Part shown: positions 36,129 to 45,500 of the stretch, piece after piece
Layout: every line of letters starts with the position of its first letter
Numbering within the stretch: the first letter of the stretch is position 1
DNA from: a gamma proteobacterium symbiont of Ctena orbiculata
GTDB lineage: Bacteria > Pseudomonadota > Gammaproteobacteria > Chromatiales > Chromatiaceae
Assembly: GCA_003094555.1 (NCBI GenBank)
Contig: NATW01000112.1
Coordinates: forward strand, 1-62,077
DNA length: 62,077 nt
Reading direction: 5' to 3'
Program-made: the position numbers and the translations under genes
The notes under the pieces: model-generated
The model's input: only the letters and a program-made list of their open reading frames with translations
The model's database searches: none
Told to the model about the DNA's origin: nothing

Positions 36129-39100
36129 TTAAGGTTGTTTTGGCGGGGTGTTGATATTGACCGCCAATGGATCAGTATTGATCAGATGAAGATCCCGTTG
36201 TGGGAATGGGATTTCAATAGCGGCCTCGATGAATTTGTTATTGATTGCTTCATGTAGTGCGGTTATTGTCGCCAGACGGTTGTCCATCGACCCGAGATAG
36301 GCGCGAAGTAACAGGGTCAGCGCGCTATCTCCAAAGGCTTCAAAGGTAGCCACTGGCCTGGGGTCCTGTAGTACGTTTTCATTCTCTTCCGCGGCTTCGA
36401 TCATCAATCCCATGGCTTTATTGACATCGCTGCCATAGGCAACACCCACATTGATGATGACCCGATTGACCTTGTCGGTCAGGGTCCAATTGATAACCCG
36501 GCCTGTAATGAACTCCTTATTCGGAATCAATAATTCCTGCTTGTCATAATTAGTGATGGTGGTTGCGCGGATGCGAATGCGGGAGACGACACCTGTCGTT
36601 GAATCGAGGGTTACTACATCACCGACGCGAATTGGCCGTTCGAACAGAAGAATAATACCGCTGATGAAATTAGCGACAATCTCCTGTAGACCGAATCCGA
36701 GTCCCACCCCTAGTGCCGCAACCAACCATTGAATATTGGACCACTGAAAGCCGATCAGACTGAAAGCGATGATTAGCCCTGTACCGGCGATGAAGTACTG
36801 TAGCAGAGTGGTCAGTGCGTAACGTGCTCCGGATTCGAGAGGTAGGCGTTGGAGCAGGGTGATTTCAAGCACGCCGGGCAGGTTTTTGGCTGCAAGAAAA
36901 GTGATTATTAATATGACAACACCGGTTATTACGTCGCGTAGCGTCAAGGGTGTCTCTGTGATCACGCCGTCGATCATCTGGCTCGTATTTACAGGCAGCT
37001 GGATGTTGTTGAGAAAATCGAGTGCTGGGAGCAGGTCCGACCATATCAACCAGGTTCCGATCACGGAACCGAGTAGATAACCGAAGCGTACCAGTCTTTT
37101 CGCCTGTTCACTCAAGGCATCGAAGTTCAGTTCAGGGATCTCGGCTGTAATTACGCTACTCTCATCCTCGATTTGTGGTTGCTCCTGATCTCTCTGAGCA
37201 CGTAGTTCATTCCGTCTTTGCAATGCGTTGTGATAGCGTAATCTACGTTCGGCAATATAGAGATAGCGCAGCAGCAGTTCCCTTAAGGTATACAGGCCGA
37301 TGAAAAACCAGATGGTTGTTTCCACATGATCAAGTAGCCTTAAGGTTAGAGTCATGTAGCCGAACCCGGTGGAGAAGATCAGGCCGATCCCTATGAGTAG
37401 CAAAAAAGGGAACCATAAAAAATGCAATTGCAACAGCAAGGCATGTGGATTCATGCTGCTCCAGGTAAGCATGAGTGATCCCTGCTTGCGTAACAAACGG
37501 TAGATGAACGCAATAAAAAGGATCATTAATGCAATGGTTGCCACGCTACTGAGCGCCAGCGCCTCGACAGGCAAGCCCTCACCCGCACCAAGGGCAATCA
37601 GGAAACGCAGTGGCGCACCCACGGGGATGGCCCAGCGTAGCTCATATGCCACTGATTGACAGATCTTGTTGTTCCAACGCAGGTGACGTGTGCCTATACC
37701 CTCGGGTAGGCATAATTGATACAACAGCAGGGCTGCCGCCAGCGTTATACCTACCGTGATCAGGGCTGTGGCCATGGCCAGGGTGAAAGGTGCGGCAGTC
37801 GGTAGTGCTTTCAACAGCAGGCCTAAGCCTATCATCAGCACGGGTAGGGCCATGATCTTTACCAGGGTGAAAAACAGCGCCTTGAGTGTGAGGCGTATCG
37901 AATCAGTAGCTATTTTACGTGTGGCTCTGGCGAGATTGGGTATCTGCAGTCGCGCGAAGGGCTGTTTCCAGACAACGATCAAAAGAACCAATAGCAGAAG
38001 GAAGGCGTAGTGGACATTGAATCGGCTTGTGCTCACCAAATCAGCGCCCAGCTCTTGCCAATGTTCTGGAGATACAAGCCAAACAAGGCTTGATGCGAGC
38101 TGGGTGGGTTTGAACAATTGACTTACATCGTCTCCTGATATCCAGATTAACTGCTCGTTGATGAAGTCGGTGTAAGATTTGGATAAATTCAGCAGTTGGC
38201 GTTCTGCAAGATCAAATGAGGTGAGTTGACTGATGTAACGGCCGTAGGCCTTTTGCAATTCATTCAGTGCTTCGCGTCTGGCGCCTGCAAGCGATAATGC
38301 CTGCTTCTGTAGAAGCTTCGATTCCTTATCGGATAAGTCATCCAGTAACGATTGAGTGATAGCGTCGACATGGTTTGAGATATTGCCGCGCTCCAGGAGC
38401 AGCTCTTCGATCTCGATCTGGCGGTCCGTGGCCTTGTTTATTTCCTGTTTACGTTTCGCGGAAGAGCGGCTGTAGCTTCTCAGGGATGGTAGCGCAGCCC
38501 GGCGGCGGGATAACATCTTTCCTATCGCTTTACTACTACCCACAACGTCGACACGCTGGTTGCTGTGCTCGAAGTCAGACTGTATCTGCTCTAATTTTCG
38601 TTTGGTTGCTGTCAGTTGCTGTTGAACACGCTTTTCCCAATACACAAGTTGTTCGAGTTCAGAGCGGGTCTTGGCATTTTCCCTGGCAATGATCTGCAGT
38701 GGCAGCGGGAGAGAGGCAGTCTCCTGTTGCAACTGTTCAGCGGCCTGACGAGCCTGTTTTGCCTCTGTTTCCCTGATTTCGGCGGCAGCCTGGTTCAGAC
38801 GCTTCAGACTTACCTGTAGCTGGCTGATATGGGCTATGTTCGCGTCCCTTTGAACCTGGGTGAGATTGGTCAACAGGCTCAGGTTTCCCAACCTGAGCGT
38901 GAGCAGATCAAACTCCGCTTCGCGCAGTGCTTCTCTAGCCATCAATGACATCAGTCGGGCTTGTCTGATCTGCTTTAATTCATTTTGTGGCAATGTCTCT
39001 ATATCGGAACGAATCTGTGCCAGGGCCTCGCTTCGCGCTGAGATTTCAGTGTTGATTTGTCTGCTGCCAGCCAACAGTGTGGCAAGTTCGTCCAACTGGG

Positions 39101-39557
39101 TTTCTTGATCATCCCGCGCCTGGACCAGGTTCAGCTCCTCTTTGCTGATACGTACTTCCAAGGTGGCGAGATCTGATGATTGAATGAAACCCTCAAGGGA
39201 TTCATCCAGATCAGTGGTTCGGTTCATGTCCGTTCTGAGATCCTGAATCCTTTGCGGTGCATCCTGGATCAGTTTTTCAAGACGTGTAATCTCCCCCCTT
39301 ACCTTGTTGGCTTGTCGTAACCAGTTGTCTGCCTGGTTGAGTAGCTCGACAGCCTTATCCTTCTGGCCTTGATCCAGGCTGGCGTCACGGCTGATAGTTG
39401 TGCGGGTCTGCTCCAACTGGTCGAGGGTGATAGGCTGATTCTGTTTGAGTGGCAGGGTTGGAGCTTCGGCCCATGTCGGCAGTGCGTGACAGAGACTTAG
39501 GAGAACAAAAAATATCGCTCTTAGCTGTGGCGGGCGGATTGTTGCGGAGTAGGGCAT
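36129..39557 (-). CDS. MscK/KefA-like mechanosensitive channel
   Basis: A 1142-residue protein, matching the size of E. coli MscK and MscM. A signal peptide is followed by a long periplasmic coiled coil (about residues 40-470), a bundle of membrane helices, and the C-terminal MS_channel pore (LGVGLGFGLQEIVANFISG, then FERPIRVGDVVTL). It relieves turgor at osmotic downshift. No ribosome binding site is obvious. It converges on the GGDEF-EAL gene and lies 112 bp downstream of the cyclase-FHA gene, so it may be read from its own promoter. Confidence 0.93.
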   Translation of the reverse strand: MPYSATIRPPQLRAIFFVLLSLCHALPTWAEAPTLPLKQNQPITLDQLEQTRTTISRDASLDQGQKDKAVELLNQADNWLRQANKVRGEITRLEKLIQDAPQRIQDLRTDMNRTTDLDESLEGFIQSSDLATLEVRISKEELNLVQARDDQETQLDELATLLAGSRQINTEISARSEALAQIRSDIETLPQNELKQIRQARLMSLMAREALREAEFDLLTLRLGNLSLLTNLTQVQRDANIAHISQLQVSLKRLNQAAAEIRETEAKQARQAAEQLQQETASLPLPLQIIARENAKTRSELEQLVYWEKRVQQQLTATKRKLEQIQSDFEHSNQRVDVVGSSKAIGKMLSRRRAALPSLRSYSRSSAKRKQEINKATDRQIEIEELLLERGNISNHVDAITQSLLDDLSDKESKLLQKQALSLAGARREALNELQKAYGRYISQLTSFDLAERQLLNLSKSYTDFINEQLIWISGDDVSQLFKPTQLASSLVWLVSPEHWQELGADLVSTSRFNVHYAFLLLLVLLIVVWKQPFARLQIPNLARATRKIATDSIRLTLKALFFTLVKIMALPVLMIGLGLLLKALPTAAPFTLAMATALITVGITLAAALLLYQLCLPEGIGTRHLRWNNKICQSVAYELRWAIPVGAPLRFLIALGAGEGLPVEALALSSVATIALMILFIAFIYRLLRKQGSLMLTWSSMNPHALLLQLHFLWFPFLLLIGIGLIFSTGFGYMTLTLRLLDHVETTIWFFIGLYTLRELLLRYLYIAERRLRYHNALQRRNELRAQRDQEQPQIEDESSVITAEIPELNFDALSEQAKRLVRFGYLLGSVIGTWLIWSDLLPALDFLNNIQLPVNTSQMIDGVITETPLTLRDVITGVVILIITFLAAKNLPGVLEITLLQRLPLESGARYALTTLLQYFIAGTGLIIAFSLIGFQWSNIQWLVAALGVGLGFGLQEIVANFISGIILLFERPIRVGDVVTLDSTTGVVSRIRIRATTITNYDKQELLIPNKEFITGRVINWTLTDKVNRVIINVGVAYGSDVNKAMGLMIEAAEENENVLQDPRPVATFEAFGDSALTLLLRAYLGSMDNRLATITALHEAINNKFIEAAIEIPFPQRDLHLINTDPLAVNINTPPKQP

Positions 39558-39669
39558 GTAAATGTGTCAGTATTCCGAAGTTGCATTAGTGGTGTAAATG
39601 ATTGAAAGGTTTCTCTATGTGGTTAAAAGTTTGTGGCTGATCACACTTGTAACAGGATTTGTATTCGTA

Positions 39670-40566
39670 TCAAGGTTCCATGAGATGGTAACTGATAACA
39701 TGCTGGTTATCATCTGATACAGGTTCTCCCAGGCCGATCTTGCCACTGCCCAAGAGGGGTGCAGTCTCACGCCTTAGATAGAGTGATTGCTGGGTTTGAT
39801 TTGTCAGGTAAGTGCCGTTGGTACTGGTATCTGAAAGCACATATTTACCGCGGTTGTACTCGACTACGGCATGGGCTCTGGAGGCTGCGGCAGCGTTGAC
39901 AACAAGCTCATTGCTGGCGTCACGCCCGATATGCATGCTGTTCTGTTGGGGTTGGAATTGATAGCGCTGATGGCCATATTCCAGGACCAGGACTCTTGCC
40001 AGCGTACTTTGCGTCAGTGGCGATGTATGCAGGAAGGTAACATCATCTTTTCGCCACAAGAGATCATAAATGACCATTCGCGCCAGTTTGCCTTTTACCT
40101 TTACTTTATCGAATCGGCGTACGATTATCTGTTGCTCGTCGGACAGGTTTTGCACCACCTGTTCTGTCGTAATGATCTGCTGGGACTGGGCGATCGATGC
40201 CATGCGTGCGGCAACATTCACCGAGTCACCGTACATCCGGCCACCTTCAACAATGGCGGGTCCATAGTGGAGTCCGATTCTGGCTGATAAAGTCATACCC
40301 GACCGTTTTGCATATTCATCGACCCGCTCCTGCATGAGACAGGCACCCTCTACTGCATCGCTTACATGCGCATAGCGACTCATGACCTCATCGCCAACAA
40401 CCTCTACCACATTACCGCCGGTCTCGGCAACGACCTTGGCTAAGACCTCCTCCAGCTCCGTGATCAGTTGTTTGGCTCGGCTGTCACCCAGATTCTCATA
40501 CATGCGGGTGCTGCCCACGATATCGGCAAAGACGATGGCATATGATTGTTGAGCCGCTTTAGACAT
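39670..40566 (-). CDS. class III nucleotide cyclase fused to FHA domain
   Basis: A 298-residue soluble protein. The N-terminal adenylate/guanylate cyclase domain (about 8-175) has metal-binding Asp15 in FADIVGST and Asp59 in VVGDEVM. The C-terminal FHA domain (about 200-290) has IGRDASNELVV, SRAHAV and DTSTNGTYL. FHA domains bind phosphothreonine, so cyclase output may be tied to a phosphoprotein. It overlaps the CbiX-like gene by 8 bp and is the last gene of the signalling operon. Whether it makes cAMP or cGMP cannot be read from the motifs. Confidence 0.92.
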   Translation of the reverse strand: MSKAAQQSYAIVFADIVGSTRMYENLGDSRAKQLITELEEVLAKVVAETGGNVVEVVGDEVMSRYAHVSDAVEGACLMQERVDEYAKRSGMTLSARIGLHYGPAIVEGGRMYGDSVNVAARMASIAQSQQIITTEQVVQNLSDEQQIIVRRFDKVKVKGKLARMVIYDLLWRKDDVTFLHTSPLTQSTLARVLVLEYGHQRYQFQPQQNSMHIGRDASNELVVNAAAASRAHAVVEYNRGKYVLSDTSTNGTYLTNQTQQSLYLRRETAPLLGSGKIGLGEPVSDDNQHVISYHLMEP

Positions 40567-41410
40567 GGTCCTGTGTGGAAGGCATTGCCTTCAATCCTGA
40601 TTCCAATCTATCCCGTAGAATCCCGATCAGTTGGGGATGCTCCCCTACCAAGGGGGTTATGTCTATTTTCAGTCCAGGGTAACGCTGCTCGGTTTCTCTG
40701 CATATGCTGGCGATGTCACCACCCTGTCCAGCGTGTCTGCCAGGGAGGAGAAACAGCAGTGAGATGGCAATAGGAGTGTGCTGGTTTAGCTGCGCCTCAC
40801 GTTCCAGTATCTGCTCAAGCCGCTCACCGTTGAAGTCGTATTCGCTCCCTTCACGACGCTCCATTACAGCCTCAAGAAAATGAGTCTCGGACGGGAGCAG
40901 ATTACGTAGCTCTGAGGCGATACGCGAGCGAACCTCTGCTACTTCTCGCAGTGGTGAACCGTGGTCAACCAGAATGACCCGTGGTTGAACAACCCCGGCG
41001 ATGAGTGGATCAATCTGATCCTTCAGGATGCTGACTAATCTCGGCTCTCCCTGGGGCTGGGGATAGAGTACGTCGGCAATATGCAGCTGGAATAGGCCGT
41101 GTTTTGATTGCAGTGACTCCACCAGACTGGGAATGAGTGAAGTCAGTGCACGACTGACACCGAAAAACAGCGGGACGATCAGGAAATCTCTACTCCCATG
41201 ATTAAGCTGGGTCGAGAGAAATGATTCCAGTAGCTGGGCAGGGTTTCCGTCCAGCTGATCATTGGGAATCCTATCCGCATGTTGCAGTGAGACCGGATGT
41301 ACCCTGGATCCGCTACATTGACTGAGTTCGGCAGCCAGGTGTCTCAGGTTGAGAGTTGCCCGGGGTTGTATGGATCCGTTGTCGACTAGCAAGACCTGTG
41401 GAATATTCAT
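40559..41410 (-). CDS. two-domain CbiX/SirB-like protein, N-half degenerate
   Basis: A 283-residue protein with two chelatase-like halves. The C-terminal half keeps the class II chelatase signature (ILVDHGSPLREVA and LLFLLPGRHAGQGGD, with candidate metal His residues). The N-terminal half starts LLVDNGSIQPRA: the usual His of the HGS motif is Asn, so its metal site is probably lost. Such proteins insert Co, Fe or Ni into tetrapyrroles. No cobalamin or sirohaem gene is nearby; instead it sits in a signalling operon and overlaps the cyclase gene. It may be a sensor or scaffold. Confidence 0.8.
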   Translation of the reverse strand: MNIPQVLLVDNGSIQPRATLNLRHLAAELSQCSGSRVHPVSLQHADRIPNDQLDGNPAQLLESFLSTQLNHGSRDFLIVPLFFGVSRALTSLIPSLVESLQSKHGLFQLHIADVLYPQPQGEPRLVSILKDQIDPLIAGVVQPRVILVDHGSPLREVAEVRSRIASELRNLLPSETHFLEAVMERREGSEYDFNGERLEQILEREAQLNQHTPIAISLLFLLPGRHAGQGGDIASICRETEQRYPGLKIDITPLVGEHPQLIGILRDRLESGLKAMPSTQDHV

Positions 41411-41424
41411 ATATCCCGAACTTA

Positions 41425-42516
41425 TCAGTCGTCGTCGCGGTAGAGGAGTGCGATATTCATGAACTCATCCTGTAGCTGGAGGAATGCTTCCACGATATCC
41501 GGATCGAGATGGCTGCCTGCGCTCTGTCTGACGATCTCCACCGCTGTTTCGTGGCTATAGGCCTCCTTGTAGACCCGCTTGTTGATGAGTGCGTCATAGA
41601 CGTCGGCAATTGCCATCAAACGGCCTGAAATGGGAATGTCATCACCTTTCAATCCGCGTGGATATCCGCTACCGTCCCAGCGTTCGTGGTGGGTATAGGC
41701 GATCTCCCTGGCCATCAGCAGGAAATCGGTACTTCCCAACTCCTGTTCTGCCCGCAACAGGGCGTCATGGCCATATTGGGCATGTTTCTTCATCAATATC
41801 CACTCCTCCTCATCGAGCTTGCCAGGTTTCAGCAGAATGCGATCGGGCACGCCGACCTTTCCGATGTCGTGTAGCGGGGATGTCTTGCTTAACATCTCGA
41901 TGGTGCCATCAATTTGCAGGTAATCTGCAAATCGTGGGTGAGTCTTAAGATGATCTGCGAGTACCTTGATATAGTTCTGGGTACGCAGGATATGTTTGCC
42001 GGTTTCGCTGTCACGGGTTTCGGCCAGGGTGGCCATACAGAAGATAGCCACATCCTTTGTCCGGTTGAGTTCCTCTGTGCGGGCGCCGACCCGCTGTTCC
42101 AACTGCTCGTTATGATCCTGCAATTGTTGTTGAGCTTGGTGCAGTGCCAAGTGGGATTTTACCCGTGCACGTACAATGGGCGGACTCATCGGTTTGGCAA
42201 TATAGTCGACAGCGCCGAGCTCGAAACCCCTCACCTCGTCAGTGACTTCACTTTTCACTGTCAGGAAGATCACCGGAATACCCCTGGTACGCGGATCCTC
42301 CTTGAGTAGGCGGCAGACTTCGTAACCGTCCATGCCCGGCATCAGGATATCCAACAATACCAGGTCGGGGATTGGTTCATCGACAGCCCGCTTCAGTGCC
42401 TGGGCACCACTCTTTGATACCACTGTCGAGTAGTCATCTTTCAATAGATCGACCAGAATATCGATATACAGCGTCTCGTCATCAACAATTAGTATTTTTG
42501 CTCTGTCAGCTTCCAT
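41425..42516 (-). CDS. response regulator with HD-GYP c-di-GMP phosphodiesterase
   Basis: A 363-residue protein: receiver domain with phospho-acceptor Asp56 in LLDILMPGMDG, a coiled linker (about 125-165), then an HD-GYP domain with LHDIGKVGVPD, HH-E in THHERWDGSGYPRG and IADVYDAL. All catalytic motifs are present, so it should hydrolyse c-di-GMP. GGGGAGGAAT precedes the start, which lies 1 bp after the hybrid kinase stop. The kinase's HPt domain is the obvious phospho-donor. Confidence 0.94.
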   Translation of the reverse strand: MEADRAKILIVDDETLYIDILVDLLKDDYSTVVSKSGAQALKRAVDEPIPDLVLLDILMPGMDGYEVCRLLKEDPRTRGIPVIFLTVKSEVTDEVRGFELGAVDYIAKPMSPPIVRARVKSHLALHQAQQQLQDHNEQLEQRVGARTEELNRTKDVAIFCMATLAETRDSETGKHILRTQNYIKVLADHLKTHPRFADYLQIDGTIEMLSKTSPLHDIGKVGVPDRILLKPGKLDEEEWILMKKHAQYGHDALLRAEQELGSTDFLLMAREIAYTHHERWDGSGYPRGLKGDDIPISGRLMAIADVYDALINKRVYKEAYSHETAVEIVRQSAGSHLDPDIVEAFLQLQDEFMNIALLYRDDD

Positions 42517-42517
42517 A

Positions 42518-45500
42518 TCATTCCTCCCCTAGGTGCGCTCTCAACGCCGCCAAGCTCTCCCTGGCCAGGTCGAAGTCGTAATCCCGGATCTGACTTCCCA
42601 GGCGGTTAGTAAGGTCAACCGCATCCTTTTGCTTCAGTAATTGGTTCAATGATTGAAATAATCTCTTTGCATCCGGATCTCCCATGGCCAACATATCATC
42701 GAGTGAAGTTATCAATTTGTCGATACTGACCTGGCTTTCCCCAGGCATGGGGCTGGCTGCGTCTGTCACTGGGGTATCAGATGATGCCGACTCTTCCAGG
42801 AAATTACGCAGTCCATTGAAAAGCTCTGCAAAGGTTTGACGATAGGCATCGGGCAGGTGTGGTAACGGACTGTTTCCTTCTTTTGTCAATTCAAAGTGCA
42901 GGTCTTTCGATGCCTGCTGCAGGCTGTGGGCGCCAATATTGCCCGAGACCCCTTCTAGGGTATGCAAGGTGCGTTTGGCGTTGTCCAGCTCGGCGTGTTG
43001 TAAATTCTTTTCAAGTTTCGCGATATCATGGCTGTGGTTGGCGACGAATTCTTTAAGCAGGTTGCGAAATAGGCGTCGATTGCCGCCTACACGCTGCAGG
43101 CCCCATTGCAGGTCGATACCGGGTAGAGTGGGGGGGAACTCAATATTGAGGTCCTGCGGACGCTGCAGGCGTTGTTGTTTTGAATGTGCACCGGCAGGCT
43201 TTAACCAACGGCTGAGAACCCTGTGGAGACGTGTTGGTTCGATCGGTTTGGGTATATGCTCATCCATGCCGGTGGCAAGGCATCGCTCACGTTCGTCGGC
43301 CATGGCGTGGGCAGTCATGGCGATCAACGGCAGCTCTGTGTGCCTGGTGTCGGCACGAATGCGTCGAGTTGCTTCATAACCATCCATCTCTGGCATCTGT
43401 AGATCCATCAACACCAGGTCGAAGCGATGCCGGTCGATGGCTTCGATCGCCTGCTGGCCGTTGCTAACCGTATGCACCATTAGTCCAAAACCCTCGAGCA
43501 GCTCCTGAGCCACCTGCTGATTGATCACATTGTCCTCGACCAAGAGTACCGAGCCTGAGAGTCGTTGACCAGACATTGTTGCATCGGCCTTGACGGGGGC
43601 GATCTCATCCTCATCATTCAAGACCCGGATCAGGGTATCGAACAGAACTGATGGACTGACGGGTTTGATCAGGATGGCATCCAGCCCCGCCTCTTCCGCC
43701 TGTAACATAACCTCTTCCCGTCCATAGGCGGTAATGAGTATCACTGCCGGGACTGTTGAGAGCTTGGCGCTGTTCTGCTTGATGCGGTGACCGGCTTCAA
43801 TACCGTTGAGCCCCGGCATGCGCCAATCCATCAGGACCAGGTGGTAGGGTTTTTTCTCGTTCTGATCGGCTTGTCGCAGCAGTTCCAGGGCTTCGCTGGC
43901 ATTCATGCTGGAAGTGACGTCAAAGGTGAATGAAATCAGGCGTTCACTGAGCAATTCAAGGGCGGTGGGGTTGTCATCAACCACCAACGCTCTCAGGCCG
44001 CGTAGATCTGGGTCCGGTATCCAGCTCTGTCTGGCTGTTGCCTCACTGCTGCCCAAGGGGATGACAAAGCTGAAGGTACTGCCTTTGCCGGGGTGGCTGT
44101 CGACCTGGAGATCCCCCTGCATTAGCTTGACCAGGTGCCTGCAGATGCTCAGGCCGAGACCGCTGCCGCCATGGCGCCTGGTGGTGGAACCGTCCAACTG
44201 GTTGAAGGGTTTGAACAGGCGCGGCAACTCGGCTTGATCGATGCCAATGCCGGTATCCTTGACGCTGAATTGTATCCATAACCCCGTTTCATCCTGCCTC
44301 ACCAATACCGCGCTGACCATGACCTCTCCCCGCTCCGTGAACTTGATGGCATTCCCGGTAAGATTGATTAGCACCTGTCCAAGCCTTAGTGGGTCGCCAA
44401 TCAGTGTACCGGGTATATTCAGGTCGCGATTGAAGAGAATCTCCAAATCCTTTTCATCGGCTCGCATGACAGTCAGGCTGGCCAGGTTGTCCATGACCTC
44501 GTCCAACGAAAAGGGGATTTTATCGATCTCCAGCTTACCGGCTTCGATCTTTGAGAAATCGAGGATGTCATTGATCACCCCGAGTAGGGTGTGAGAGGCG
44601 CTCTTGATCTTATCCACATAGTGGAACTGTCTCGGTGTCAGCTGGGTCTGCAGGGCGAGGTGGCTGAATCCCATTATGGCGTTCATCGGGGTGCGGATCT
44701 CATGGCTCATATTGGCCAGGAAATAGCTCTTGAATCGGTTGGCTTGTTCTGCCTCCGCCTTGGCCAACGCCAAGGCCGCCTTTTGGCGCCGAATCTGGGC
44801 TGTCCACAGCAGCGAGATCAGCAGCAGTGAGCCGGCCACCGCCAACACCTGCCAGAGCAGTGTATAATCCACTTCCACGTCATAGCGAATGGCCAGTGAA
44901 TCCTGGCGTATTGCGCGCCGTTCATTCTCATCGATCCTCGCCAGGGCCTTGTTCAGGATCGATTGCAACTCCGGCCAATCCTTACGCACACCGATGGCCA
45001 GATCATTGGCATAGGGGGTGGGAGCGGCAACCTTGAGATTGCCAAGGCCCAGCTTGTCGATGAGATAACTGCCAAGGGTCAGGTTGCCGATGTAGGCATC
45101 GACCTCACCGCTGGCGAGTGCCTGCAAGGCTTCGGCGGTGGTGTCCATCTTTCTCAGGTTGAGTTGCGGATAGTCCTTTTCCAGGTACTCAACGGTCACA
45201 TACTCCTTCTCAACCGCGATCTTGAGACCATGCAGATCATCGATGCCGGTTACCAAGGGGGTGTCAGTACGGGTGAACACCATGAATGGGAAGTGAAGAT
45301 AGGGTTGGGTGAAATTGAGATACTCAAAGCGTGACGGCGATGGTGTCAGTGCCGGTAAGATGTCTATTTCGCCCGCTTTGGCACCCGCCATTACCTGGGC
45401 CCAGCTGAGGGATGTGGAATAGGTGAATTCAACGCCCAGCATATCCCGGATACGGGAGAGGAAATCGGCGGAGAGACCACGATGTCTCCCCTGTTCATCG

